From positions 49,422,775 to 49,486,774 of the forward strand of contig NC_089979.1 of the NCBI RefSeq assembly GCF_036417845.1: a stretch of 64,000 nt of DNA, given 5' to 3'. The notes below the pieces were generated by a model. The model was given only the letters and a program-made list of their open reading frames with translations. It made no database searches and was not told where the DNA came from. Shown here in pieces: positions 1 to 12,399 of the stretch (position 1 is its first letter; each line of letters starts with the position of its first letter). This DNA comes from Apteryx mantelli (lineage: Eukaryota; Chordata; Aves; Apterygiformes; Apterygidae). Both the position numbers and the translations under genes were made by a program.

Positions 1-3000
1 GGAGAAGATTGAATTTGGAGTTTTTAGGATTCAACAAAAAGATGAATCAGTTAAAGATAAATGACATCCAGTTTATCAGCTGGGCTAAAAAGCTGAATTG
101 ATATTCATGCACAACAGGGATAGACATTGTAATAAGCCCTGACATCCCTAGTTAAATAACTCTGCTAGTGCCCTGCTATTTGTAATGTTCTATGCTTATA
201 AAAACACAGAAGTGTTCGAAAATTTGATAGGGCTCTTTTTTGTTTTTTTTTTTTTTATGGCATTACTGGAACCTTCCCGAGAGTGCGGAAACAGCATTTG
301 TTGGAAAACAAGCCTCATTAAAATAAATGACATTGTTGCTGCTTCCTCAGATAACTTTGCTCCTGTCTCAGTAGAGGTAGACCAGTTCTGTTACTGGGAA
401 ATAGTTGCTCTTGCCAATTCTGTGGTAGAGGAATGGCATTCTAAATTTAAAAATCCTTTTCTATTGATCCATGTTTATCACATAATACTACACTGGCTTG
501 CATTAAACAGCAGAGATACGTTTTCATCCCTATGAAGGGAATTAAATGCCCAATTCTTATTATTGTTAATAGTTGTGTGCCTAATGCCCAGTGTGCCTTC
601 CTGCAAACATACCCCCTTAATTGCCTAATGTGCAGTCTTGAGAGAAGCAGATTATTCAGCTTTATGTTTTTCATTTGCAAATATACCGAGGAACTGGTGG
701 CTGCAGCACAAAGAACAGATTTGTCAATTTGTTTATTTTCAAAACAGGACAGCACAGGGACCTTGTTCTAGCAACTCTTGGCTATAGCACTGTGAAGTTC
801 TAAAAAAAGGAAGTATTTTAACATATGGATTTCTACAGTGTGGGAAGGCTTGGCTTTGCATTCAGGACTCTTTCCAATTAAACTGAATGTTAGCTCAGCC
901 CATTTAAAATGCATATAAACTGTACTTATGGGTTTCCAGTTATGCTTACACTCCTTTTGAAAGATACCACAAAGGACATGACCAAAATTGCAGCCGTGTT
1001 TTAACCCTGAAGTTTACAGCCAGGTTTCCTTTATTTTTTTCTTCAGATGGGAAAATGTAGATCCCTAATGACAGTATTTACCACAGTTTTTCAAAACAGT
1101 TCAGAGATATAAAATATAAAGTCTACATTCTGAACAATGATTTCTACTAAGTGTTACACCAGGGTGAAAACACTTTTGATCATGTTGAGCAGTTTACAAA
1201 GAGCTTTGTTGACTTCAACAGCACTAAGCCTGGTGTCATGTTAGTTCCCACAATGACAATATGAGAATCTAGTAGCATTAAGTGAGACACAATATTAAGA
1301 ATTTTGTACTTCCAAGTACACTCCAAGGTTGGGAATAATTCTGATAAATTTGTGCATATGATTTCACAGTGACTGTAGGTATTTTAGAATCCAAAGTTTA
1401 TTGGAGTCCATAGTGTGCTAAGTCGCTATATCCTTGGTAAAATCTTGCAGTTGAAGTTTTCTTATTTTGCAAAATAATAAAGACATTTCAAATAAGTTTC
1501 TCACAGAAACTGTCATGAGACTTATTTAGTGCAGATCAATCTGTCTGCATTATCTCTGTTCACACATTCCAACCACCTCTGTTGCGAGGGGGAAAAAAGC
1601 ACAGCTCAGAAAAGATATAAACAAATAAATAAATCCTTTCTCCTGTGCTTTGACAAAAGCAGAACTATTTCCTCCTGAAGAAGCCACAGAGAAGTAGGTG
1701 GCTAATGGAAGACGTGTGTGTCAGACAGAAGTCTCAAGGGTGACAAGGGTGAAGAGTCGCTTCCTCAAACACAGAGCTACATCCTGAAATGTCTGGTGTC
1801 TCAGAAATGAGCAATTTTTCCACGCTTTTGTCTGGGAGGACTCTTTTGCACAGGGTGCCCCCTGTATACCTCAAGCCATGAGACAATCTGTCTGTCTCTG
1901 AGCTCCGGGTAGAAAAGTAGATCTTGGCTGTATTCTCTCTTGGCTGTTGCTCCTGGGTATTTGGCCCCCAGGCCAAAAGAGCCACCCTGTAGCCCACAGC
2001 ACCACCATGTCTATACCCCTGGATTAGGTAGAGAGCAGGCCATGATTAGCTGCTTCACGCACCCGGTGGCAAGGCAGGCCAGAGGCTTACCACCCTTCAT
2101 ATCTCTCCCTGTTTGCTTGAAGAATTTCTCTTCTCTCAGATGGGGCAATAGCTGAGAAATAAACCTCTTTACTCTGCCGCATCCCTGTAAGTGAGATATC
2201 CTCATTAGCAACTGCATGAGCCAGTCAGTCAAAGTTTTCCCAGATGCTTCTTAGCATCAGCTAAGTCACATAATATTAATACCGCTGATGTCTGCTACAT
2301 CTCTACAGGATTTTAGTAAAGAGAGAATGTTATTAAAAGAGATAGTGTGGCTTTCCCTTCATTTCTTCTTATGCTATTCATTAAACAAGAAGCAGTTATT
2401 CAAGTCATGCCAATCAAGTATAACTATCTAGTTATACTATGTTCACAGTGACGTGTAGAAATCCAGTCCCTAAAAATGCCAGCTGGGTGGCAGGAGGGTG
2501 GTGTAATGGTATTGGGAACCTTTCCAGGTCACTAGGTCCAAACCAGCTCTAGCTGGCACTGACCAAAAATGGTATGGTTGCCTCTGTTAAGTGAGTTGGC
2601 ACTTTCTCTCCACTGTCGTCATCAGAAAAATCATTATCCCTGTTGGCACTTATTAGAGCCTTTATTGGCCTCCTCATTATGAAGTTCCAGGTTTTCTAGG
2701 CCTCTTAAGATCTATGCATTACTTGGGAATCCCCTAGGCTTTATTGGTTTAACCAGAGGGGAATAATGGGTAGGAAAGGGGAAGCGGAAGACAATGCATC
2801 TCCCCATTAAAATAAATTTATTCCGCTACACAGGCAGGAGAGAGCCAACTCAAAACTGCATGAGCAAAAGCTGAAGACTCCTCTAAGCTTCCCATACTAC
2901 TCTACCTCCTACAGGATACAAAGTGATAATTTATCCAAACATTGAAACAGAGTTCCTGGCCTAGTGTAAACAGGAGTTTACCCATTGGCTCTGGCCCTCC

Positions 3001-6000
3001 TGAGAACAAACTCCCATTGACTGATAAGTGATCCCGAGGATAAGGCACTATTGTTTGGCAATTTCTAAGAGCTGGCCTTCATAAACTAATCCTTTCATGG
3101 GTGCCATAGGCACCACATTCTAAAGCACTAAATTCACTTGAGAAACCCCACAATTAGGAAAGCAATTTGACTTCCATTTTTTGCTGTAAAGATTTTATTT
3201 TACCAACCTATGTTAAAAGGGTGCAAATCTAGATACAATAAGATTAGCAGTGCACAAATAGGTGAAAGGGAGGTGGGGCCACCTGATGTGCTTTCAGTTC
3301 AGATCTACAAAGAAATTTCTTGTGCTCAAGGGCAATTATAGTCATGCAACTGTAGGTGACTGAAACCCATGACTAATAAAAATTAAACTGGCCCCAAATT
3401 AATCATATGCAGCAGAAATGATTTGATTCATCCAGATTAGTTGCTAAAATGCCTCTAGAGGGTTGGATTAGCAGAAGATATACCCTTCTATCTCCAGGCT
3501 CAGAGAGCAATATCTTACAAAGGCAAATTAACAATAGAATACATTAGCTAGTCCCTTCTTGATCTCTGCAATGAAGCAGAAAGCAGAGGAAAATATGACT
3601 GTATGTGTCGGGCAGTTGCTGCATTTTCTGCCTCTCCATTAAAACTTACTGCAGAAGATACAGCTGATGGCAGAGTGGGCAGTGAACAGGATATCACACA
3701 GCATTATGTATAACACCCTCAGTTTTGCATTACTTGATAGTAAATATAGGATATTCAGGACAGATGTCTAGCATACAGTATGAGGGTGGTTAATCCAACT
3801 TTAGAGCAAGGAGGTGGATTAAAACCAGCTGATCTTTTCAGATTCCTTCTAACCTTCTCTCCTGTCACCTGAGCAAACGGTGACCCCACGGACCCTCTGG
3901 CCAGGAGCACCTGGTGGTGGCTAAGCCGCTGGGCAGCACACTGGGCCAACTGGCATGCTCAGGCAGACTGAAATCTGTGAATTTTACAGGGAGACAGTCT
4001 ATTATATATGGGTCCACACTTGCAAATTTACTGTTTGGACAGACAGTTAATCTGATCTGAGGGTGGCTTCAGAGTTTCTCTCAAAGCACACCGGAAGGAT
4101 GTGATTGTCATGCTTCTTGCTGCCAGCACCTGAGCTACATATAGCTCCTGTGGTTAGCAATGATGGAGCTTTTTTTTTTAACAATCCCTTACGTACCCTT
4201 ACTGGTTTTGCATGTAAGCAGCAAAGGAACAGGGGAATAAGGAAGAAAATTATGTGCAAAGATAAAATGCTGCAAACATAGTTCCCTTTCTGACTTTTTC
4301 CATAATGTTCAGTTTAAGTGAAACTTAAGCAAGGCTACATTTCATATTTATTTACAAGCTAATTAAATTCAAGCAATTCCACTTCACATTATATGGTGTG
4401 CTTATTTCACAGCTACTGACCCTCAATTGGCTGCCGAAAACCTGCTCTAATAGAGGATTCCCCTAATGTCGGGGAAATTCCATGTTCTTACAAATTCTCA
4501 AGAGCTGTGAAGCAGATGCAACACATCTATGGTACCCTTCCAGCATGCCCAGGAATATTGCAGGTGGGCTAAGGTTGTTCTTTGTGATTTCCTGCCCAGT
4601 TAAATAATTCCACACATTCCAGTGTAATTTAGAGCAGACCGTGAGACACCATGGCGAAGAAAAAGAGCCTAGATATCTTTACTCCCCCCTCAGTCCCATC
4701 CCTGAATCTAGGATTAGACATACACACATTCTTGTTTTGGTTTTCCTTTCCATAAAGCTTTATTGATTCAATAAACAGAATAAGTATAATTAAGCATAAA
4801 GAAGAAGAAAGATTTCAAAGTTACCTCAACAGTAGATAGAGCTAATCCTTGTATGCCTAGAGCTAAGGATCAGCCTATATGTCTTCAACAGTACTTTAAA
4901 AACCTGTTATCCCAGGCAAAAGTACACAGCCAAATTTCCATCATAGTAAATGGAATTTTTCACACTGTCCTTTTGGCTACCTTCTAAACAGGGAAATAGA
5001 GTAATCCTGATGGTTTGCTCTAGATTATTTGTGTTTATCTGTAGGAACAACCAGGTCCACCCTGTATCTTGTAAATACATAATCTCACTGAACAATTCCC
5101 TCCACCAGGAAACAGTGTGTTTCTGGTAGTTTGGGAATGGGTTGCACCCATCGGTCATTCAACTGCTTCTTGGAGCTAGTCAGTTAAAGCGGAGGAATGT
5201 CGTATGCTCTTTAAGCTCGCACTGCCAAGATTTTTTTTTTTCTATAAATAGGCAAAATATACATTTAGTTTTCTCAGCAGCTGGATCTAACGCTGCATAG
5301 GAATTTTCCCATCATCTGATATAGACTGGAACTGTAATACCATCATGACTTTCTATCTTGCTAAAGTCTTTCAGTCCCCTCACCCTTATAACAATGACAT
5401 TGATCCCATAACCTCTCACTTTCCTTTCTAGAGCATATAAAAATAATCCTTGCTGTTCTCAAAAGCTGGGTAGGAAGTGTAACTCTAATGAAACTGTTTT
5501 GTAATGTAGTTGGCTACATTGCACAGTGGCTGGTCACTGTGCTAGAAGCTGTTTTTAAATTTGATCCTAACATGGATTGACTGAATTCACCCTGAGTATG
5601 GACAGGCAGTCATTTATCTGAACTCTGATTTATAGTAAATAGAAAGAATTCAGATTTCTTTTATATAACCCCCTGAAGATGTATATTATATATAAATTCA
5701 TTCACCTGTTCCTGTACCTTTTTATAAACCTTGGCAAAGCTGATCTCTGCAAAACTATCTTTTGAAAAGCCTGGGGGGGGGGGGGGGGGAGAATGGAAGA
5801 ACTGGAATATATGGATGATTTTTTAATGTTGGAGAGGGATTTAACTCAAGCAGTAAACACTTTTTTTTTTTTTAATGAACAGTATTATTAAGGAGATTTC
5901 ATGACACTAGAAAAGCTTCATTAAACATAGCTTTCCTTGAAATCACTATTGAATCAAATATAGCTCAAAATCTTCACTGTGTTTGGTACTTATGCTTGAA

Positions 6001-6263
6001 TCATCTTTTAAATTTTTCATAAGTCACAATCCAAAGAGAGTAAAAAAGATGAAGTCCCAATATGAATCATGTCAAGGACTGATATCACTCTGCAATTAAA
6101 ATCATCTTTTTTAATCGTATTCCTGTGCAGCTCAGAATATGTCCAGTGTGAGCATGAGCTCAGTCTTCTCCCCTTATAGGAATTTTTAGATAAGATTTTA
6201 AGCCTTCAGACATCACACTTGAAATACATTTACAGTGCTGATGGTACTTAATGCTATTTACAG
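1..6263. other. Intergenic desert, no gene seen
   Basis: AT-rich, non-coding sequence. The open frames are short, overlap on both strands and show no protein family I recognise. The only local structures I can point to are a run of 17 G (5773-5789) and a small perfect hairpin with 8-bp arms (5521-5528 and 5535-5542, loop of 6). I see no exon with convincing splice sites, no tRNA or rRNA, and no recognisable transposon until the CR1 tail at 6264. Confidence 0.7.
5773..5789. repeat. G17 homopolymer
   Basis: Seventeen consecutive G within otherwise AT-rich sequence. The length may be unreliable in any assembly. It could form a G-quadruplex on the plus strand. Confidence 0.9.
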
Positions 6264-6480
6264 AGAATCATAGGAAAATTTAGGTTGGAAGAGAGCTGTG
6301 GGCATGATCTAGCCCAACCCCTCACTCAAAGCAGGGCTAGTTTCAAGGTTCAGTTGGGTCACTTAAGAGCTTGTCCAGTCCAGTTCTCAGTATCTTCGAG
6401 GAGGGAGACTTCACAGCCTCTCTGGCCTCCTGTTCCTGCACCAAACCACTCTCACAGTGAAGAATTGCTCCCTTAAGCCT
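6264..6480 (-). mobile_element. CR1 LINE, truncated 3' end
   Basis: Read on the plus strand it opens with AGAATCATAGG followed by a GGTTGGAAGAG-type motif and a GATCTAGCCCAACCCC-like stretch. This is the reverse complement of the conserved avian CR1 3' UTR. It continues into the complement of the ORF2 C terminus, where the 'CACAGCCTCTCTGG' block at about 6411 corresponds to the conserved PREVVE segment. The copy is several-fold mutated and 5'-truncated. The element's 3' end faces the left of the window. A second CR1 piece in the same orientation starts at about 7310 and may belong to the same insertion. Confidence 0.85.
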
Positions 6481-6491
6481 CGCTGCACAGT

Positions 6492-6592
6492 GCCACGGGT
6501 GCCGTAGCCTTTTGTATTGCTAAGGGCCTTCTCTCTGCAACGCGCCACGGGTGCCGTAGCCTTTTGTATTGCTAAGGGCCTTCTCTCTGCAA
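6492..6592. repeat. Tandem duplication, 52-bp period
   Basis: A 49-base stretch at 6492-6540 is repeated without a mismatch at 6544-6592, with three bases (CGC) between the copies. Perfect identity points to a recent duplication, or to an assembly duplication. It sits directly 5' (in element orientation) of the CR1 tail and does not look like CR1 itself. Confidence 0.95.
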
Positions 6593-7309
6593 TGCTGTAG
6601 CCTGCCTCTCGTGCTCAGCTCTGCATCCTTCCGCCCAAGCTGACATGGCAGTGTTTTTCGGAGACTCTGTGGCAGTGCCTTTCCCTCCCCAGCCTTGCAG
6701 TGGTTGTGCTCATGCTGTTCCTCTCATGGCCTTGCATCTGCAAGTGGTGAGAGTGTTGTCATGGTGGGCTCGCGTAGGAAGTGACTGCCGTGGGTGTGAG
6801 AATCACCTCCATTCTCCCCTTTTCCTGCCCTTCTGTTGTAGTTTTGGGGTTACATGAGAGGACCCAGTAATGTGCATGACCAGACCTTAACAGACAGCCA
6901 GTGTGCAGCACCTGCCCCTAAGCAAAGCATGCTCAAATCAGCGCTAACCACTGCATAAGCAGGAACAACCAATGGGGAGTTTGAGCAGGTCCTGATGAAA
7001 ACCACACAGTTGCAACAGGAAGTTTTTATGGGAGGACCCCGCTGTGCTGGAGAGGATGAGCAGGAGAGGACACTCATCTGGGGACCCCCTTCATCACTTC
7101 CCTTCCCAGATCGCCCTGGTGCAGATTTTTCCCTTTACTTTTTTTATCCATCTCTGTCTCTCTCCTTCACCTTCTGTTTATATTTTCCCCACAAGTAGCT
7201 TTCACCATTAGGATGATGTATACCATCAGCTATGGACACTGCTAATACATCTTTGTGCATGTGAACCTGTCTCAACATCCTTTGGGCAACAGCCCTATGT
7301 GCATAGGAT
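6593..7309. other. Moderately GC-rich non-coding spacer between two CR1 pieces
   Basis: Somewhat richer in G+C than its surroundings. No splice-bounded exon and no family I recognise. It could be ordinary intergenic DNA between two separate CR1 insertions, or an insertion that split one CR1 copy. Confidence 0.5.
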
Positions 7310-7800
7310 ACACGCATCTCAGGTGCAAGACTTTGCATTTGCCATTTCTGAACCTCCTGAGGCTCCTGTTAGCCCATTTCTCCAGCTTATTGAAGTCCCT
7401 TCCCTGGCAGCCCTGTCCTCCAGCATGCCAGCTGCATACCCCAAACTGGCATCACCCACAACCTTGCAGAGGGAGCATTCATCCCGTCCCGTCACCCAGG
7501 CTGTTGATGAAGACACTGAACAGGATCAGCCCCAGCACCAGCCTCTTGGGAACACCACTTGTAATCAGCTGCTAGATAGACTTCAAACCCTTAACCACTA
7601 CCATCCAGCCAGCCCATAGTCCCTCAGTCAAGATACCTGGATACTCTACGACACTGTGTCAAAAGCTCTGCTAAATTTGAAGACAACATCCACTGCTCTC
7701 CATTTATCCACAGAGCCAGGAATTTCACAGAAAGTAACCAGGTTAGTCAAGCACAGTTTGCCTTTGGTAAATCCATTCTGTCTATTCCATCTTCAGCGCT
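7310..7800 (-). mobile_element. CR1 LINE, old reverse-transcriptase fragment
   Basis: The plus strand reads as the complement of CR1 ORF2. In order it shows the 'CAGGTGCAAGAC..TTTGCATTTGCC' block (complement of the CRVLHLG region, about 7318), the 'GTTGATGAAGACACTGAACAGG' block (complement of the LFNxFINDL region, about 7502), 'CTTGGGAACACCACTTG' (about 7546, complement of the SGVPQGS region) and 'GTCAAGCACAG..TTTGCC' (about 7747). It is much more diverged than the 9.9-kb copy, with many stops and indels. Both ends are truncated and the edges are approximate. Apparent plus-strand frames across it are antisense to the dead retrotransposon and are not genes. Confidence 0.8.
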
Positions 7801-8130
7801 CTTTCAGAGTTTCCCTGTTACTTCAGCATGGTGTCCTTAACTCAGTGAGGCTTCGACATAGATGTCTATGATTTATATATTCCTAATTACGTACAGCTAA
7901 TATTCTAGCCTGAGCTAGCTTAATGATATTGTGAAAACATATAAAGATCTTAAAAAAATAATGACATACATTTTCTTCAATTTTTCCCCAAGAGGTTTTC
8001 AAAAGATGTGTGGCACTGCACTTTCAAAGGAGACATCCTCATTTTCATATTTTAAAACACTGGACCTATATTCTGCAAAGCAGGAATGCTCTTCTTTTAG
8101 TGGATAAGACTGAAAAAAGTGAAAATTTAA

Positions 8131-8216
8131 GGGCCATATCCTCACTTGTTTACATCAACTAATATTCATTAACTTCAGTGTAACTGTATTAATTTTTGCC
8201 AAAAGAGAATCTGGGC
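8131..8216. mobile_element. Possible ancient palindromic MITE
   Basis: Begins GGGCCATATCCTCACTTG and ends AAAAGAGAATCTGGGC, so its ends are imperfect inverted repeats (GGGCCnnATCCTC against GAATCTGGGC complemented), with a 'TTCAGTGTAA' centre. This resembles the short palindromic DNA elements common in reptile genomes, whose ends read GGGCCAGATCCTC. The match is from memory and partial. I see no clean target duplication. Confidence 0.4.
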
Positions 8217-8504
8217 TATAGTTTCTATTTCCAGTTCTGTTTTGCTCATGTAAATGTAACAGTTCATTTGGAACATATGGAAGAGGTAGGGGGAGGGAGT
8301 TCCTGCTCACACAACTCATGCAGCTAGATTGATTTTTGCTAAAACTTAAAAAAACAAAAAACAAAAAACAACACTTAACCTGTGGAACAGTCACTGTCCT
8401 GCATATCTGATATGAATTATATTGTATAAGAAAATGGGAGTGTTAATATTTAGTAGCATGGTAGTTATGCTATGCAACAATTAACCTGCCTGGGAATACA
8501 GTTA

Positions 8505-8540
8505 TTTCCATTTTCATAGTAATTTCCATTTTCATAGTAA
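8505..8540. repeat. 18-bp perfect tandem duplication
   Basis: The unit TTTCCATTTTCATAGTAA occurs twice head to tail (8505-8522 and 8523-8540) with no mismatch. Probably replication slippage. Confidence 0.95.
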
Positions 8541-9924
8541 TGGGATATTCTATCCCAAGATGTATTGAGAGAAAACATACTAATGGGTTTTTATGTGAAC
8601 ACCTGGAGGACAATTTATACAGTGGAATGGGACCAGAATTATTTGATTAAATGCAAATCACTACTGTTGTAAACAATACAAGTGAAAAGTAAACCAAAAC
8701 TGAACATGAAATAACGAGAGAAAAAAAGGGCTTTACAGTGTTTGAAATACACAGGCCAGCATGCAGCTTCCACAGTATCTGCTGAGGCAATTTTACAGTG
8801 GAAATGCTTTTTTGTTACAGCAAAACTTTCATTTGATTGACTGGAAGAGACATACTGGACTACTGGGCATTGTCTCTAAGCCCAGGAAAGTATTCCTAAC
8901 TCCTAATTACCTCTCCAATTTAACATTCAAATCAACTGGAAGTATGAATCCTATGCATTTTGTTGGATCTGAACCATGGCAAATGAATCCCTTCCACAAA
9001 AGGTGTTTAGCTGGAACATGAAAAGAAAGAGTATATCACAAATGAAAAGGAGAGGATAGATGATATTTTGCTGTCATTGCTAGGATGTGGCATGTGCCCA
9101 TGCTCCCAAAAAGATGCTAGGATGTTTAGACCAGCAATATGGCAGGAGCTAGAAGAGACAAAAGAGTTTAAGATGCAAAAGCAAACATTGCAGAATAGGA
9201 ATAAACAGAGAGAGAGCATGAGTTTAAGTGTTTATAAATAACCATTTCCTATAGCAAAGCTGGTATATGGGTGTAAAGCTGCTTGCTTGTGTCTTTTACT
9301 GAATTTCTATTGCATTTCCATGGGCAGGAAGGTGGGGAAGAGAGATGCCAAAGTAACATCATTTCCCAAAGTTTGTCTGCGACTCTGTGCTGGGTTGTCT
9401 AAAGTGGAGCACTTGAATTGTAAAGGTGCAAAATGCTGTTCCCCTCAGACTCTGTTCACATTTATAAGAACTGCGACAATGTGACCTCCTCAGGAAACTT
9501 TTTTTTTTTTTTCTTTTAGCACTCACAATCCAGATTTAGGTGTCTAACTTTAGAAACTAAACGAGTTTTAAGATGTCAGCTTTCATGCCCAGCTTGAAAG
9601 CTTTTTGTGATAATATATTTAGTTGGGTCAAATATATCCCTGAAGTAATTTGGTCTACTGTGCTTATAGTCTGCTTAACTTTTATTTTCTGATTATTATT
9701 TTTTGGTTTACCTTTGTTTTTCTGCCCTGTGGCAAATAAACAATGCTTTTATTGAAGATAGCTGGAATTGAATGTGAAGACTCGTATGTATTACTCACTG
9801 AGGGTGCTGTAGAGCAAAGGGAACTACCTTACTTTTTCTCTTCTCTCACCAACCACCCTTGTAATGGCACAGAGTATTATTATTATTGAGGCATGACTCA
9901 GAGAAACAGCCAAAGAGACATTTT

Positions 9925-12311
9925 GCCTCACGATCCCAGGCCCTGGTTCTCATGGGGGACTTCAACCACCCCGATATCTGCTGGAAAGACAACACAGCTA
10001 GGCACAAACAGTCCTGGAGGTTCCTGCAGAGCATTGGTGACAACTTCTTGACACAGGTGGTGGAGGAGCCAACAAGGAGAGGTGTGCTGCTGGACCTCGT
10101 ACTAACAAACAAAGAAGGACTGGTGGAAGATGTGAAGGTCGGGGGCAGCCTTGGCTGCAGTGACCATGAGATGGTGGAGTTCAGGATCCTGCGAGGAGGC
10201 AGCGGGGCACCAAGTAGGATCGCAACCCTGGACTTCAGGAGAGCAAACTTTGGCCTCTTCAGGGACCTATTTGGAAGAATCCCATGGGTTAGGGCCCTAG
10301 AAGGAAGGGGGGCTCGAGAGAGCTGGTTAATATTCAAACATCACTTCCTCCAGGCTCAAGAGCGGTGCATCCCTATGAGTAGGAAGTCAAGCAAAGGAGG
10401 CAGGAGACCTGCATGGATGAGCAAGGAGCTCCTGGCAAAACTCAACCAGAAGAAGGAAGTATACAGAAAGTGGAAAGGGGGACAGGCCACTTGGGAGGAA
10501 TATAGGAACGTTGTCAGAGTATGCAGGGATGCGATGAGGAAGGCTAAGGCCCATTTGGAATTCAATCTGGCAAGAGATGTCAAGGACAACAAGAAGGGCT
10601 TCTTCAAATACATCAGTAGCAAGAGGAAAACTAGGGAAAATGTGGGGCCTTTGCTGAATGGGGTGGGTGCCCTGGTGACGAAGGATGCAGAGAAGGCAGA
10701 GTTACTGAATGCCTTCTTTGCTTCAGTCTTTACTGCTCAGGCCAGCCCTCAGGAACCCCAGACCCTGGAGACAAGAGAGAAAGTCTGGAGGAAGGAAGAC
10801 TTTCCCTTGGTCGAGGAGGATCGGGTTAAAGATCATTTAGGCAAACCTGATACCCACAAATCCATGGGCCCTGATGGGATGCACCCACGAGTGCTGAGGG
10901 AGCTGGCGGATGTTATTGCTAAGCCACTCTCCATCATCTTTGAAAGGTCATGGAGAAGAGGAGAGGTGCCTGAAGACTGGAAGAAAGCCAATGTCACCCC
11001 AGTCTTCAAAAAGGGCAAGAAGGAGGACCCAGGGAACTACAGGCCAGTCAGCCTCACCTGCATCCCTGGAAAGGTGATGGAGCAGCTCATCCTGGAAGCC
11101 ATCTCCAAGCATGGGGAGGAAAAGAAGGTGATCAGGAGTAGTCAGCATGGCTTCACCAAGGGGAAATCATGCCTAACCAATCTGATAGCCTTCTATGATG
11201 GAATGACTGGCTGGGTAGATGAGGGGAGAGCAGTGGATGTTGTCTACCTTGACTTCAGCAAGGCTTTCGACACTGTCTCCCATAACATCCTCATAGACAA
11301 GCTCAGGAAGTGTGGGTCAGACGAGTGGACAGTGAGGTGGATTGAGAACTGGCTGAATGGCAGAGCTCAGAGAGTTGTGATCAGCGGCACAGAGTCTAGT
11401 TGGAGGCCTGTAGCTAGCGGTGTCCCCCAGGGGTCAGTCCTGGCTCCAGTCTTGTTCAACTTCTTCATCAATGACCTGGATGAAGGCACAGAGTGCACCC
11501 TCAGCAAGTTTGCTGACGATACAAAACTTTGAGGAGTGGCTGATACCCCAGAGGGCTGTGCTGCCATTGAGAGAGACCTGGCCAGGCTGGAGAGGTGGGC
11601 GGAGAGGAACCTCATGAAGTTCAACAAAGGGAAGTGCAGGGTCCTGCACCTGGGGAGGAATAACCCCAGTCACCAGTACAGGTTGGGGGTTGACCTGCTG
11701 GAAAGCAGCTCTGCGGAGAAGGACCTGGGAGTGCTGGTGGACACCAAGTTAAGCATGAGGCAGCAATGTGCCCTTGTGGCCAAGAAGGCCAATGGTATCC
11801 TGGGGTGCATCAGGAAGAGTGTTGCCAGCAGGTCGAGGGAGGTGATTCTCCCCCTCTACTCAGCCCTGGGGAGGCCACATCTGGAGTCTGCGTCCAGTTC
11901 TGGGCTCCCCAGTACAAGAGGGATGTGGCACTACTGGAGCAAGTCCAGCGAAGGGCCACAAAGATGATTAGGGAACTGGAGCATCTCTCTTATGAGGAAA
12001 GGCTGAGAGAGCTGGGCCTGTTTAGCCTGGAGAAGAGAAGGCTGAGAGGAGATCTTATCAACGTGTACAAGTATCTGAAGGGAGGGTGTCGAGAGGATGG
12101 GACCAGACTCTTTTCAGTGGTGCCCAGCGACAGGACGCGAGGCAACGGGCACAAACTGAAACACAGACACTTCCATCTGAACATGAGGAAAAGCTTTTTC
12201 ACTGTGAGGGTGACAGAGCACTGGAACAGGTTGCCCAGGGAGGTTGTGGAGTCTCCTTCTCCAGAGATATTCAAAACGCGCCTGGACGTGGTCCTGTGCA
12301 ATGTGCTCTAG
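9925..12311 (+). pseudogene. CR1 ORF2 (endonuclease-reverse transcriptase), broken
   Basis: ORF2 of CR1 normally nicks target DNA and reverse-transcribes the element's RNA at the nick. The visible part starts near the end of the AP-type endonuclease (GDFNHP at about 9956-9973; catalytic SDH at 10159-10167). It runs through the linker into the reverse transcriptase, which has the [15 protein letters not shown] and FADD blocks, the last being the active-site aspartates at 11509-11520. A TGA at 11530-11532 interrupts it ten bases after FADD, in a position that is normally glycine, so it is probably a GGA-to-TGA change. Reading then continues in the same frame to about 11887, where one base is missing and the frame shifts. 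The C-terminal part ends at TAG 12309-12311. The N-terminal endonuclease and ORF1 are absent. The copy cannot encode a working protein. Any host role would be accidental. Confidence 0.92.
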
Positions 12312-12375
12312 GTGACCCTGCTTGAGCAGGGGGGTTGGACTAGATGATCTGCAGAGGTCCCTTCCCACCTCAGCG

Positions 12376-12399
12376 ATTCTGTGATTCTGTGATTCTGTG
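12376..12399 (+). repeat. CR1 3' terminal octamer repeat
   Basis: Three perfect head-to-tail copies of ATTCTGTG directly after the CR1 3' UTR. They fix the 3' boundary and the orientation of the element. Confidence 0.95.

Larger units (their letters stand above)
7801..9924. other. Intergenic AT-rich sequence, no gene seen
   Basis: Non-coding by eye, with small unrelated frames only. It contains a possible palindromic MITE relic (8131-8216) and an 18-bp perfect tandem duplication (8505-8540), listed separately. Confidence 0.65.

Noticed and set aside
7255..7619. Two overlapping 106-codon plus-strand frames
   Set aside because: They are antisense to an old minus-strand CR1 reverse-transcriptase fragment.
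9886..11532. 548-codon frame as a host gene
   Set aside because: It is CR1 ORF2, identified by endonuclease and reverse-transcriptase motifs and the octamer tail. Its first codons lie upstream of the CR1 boundary.
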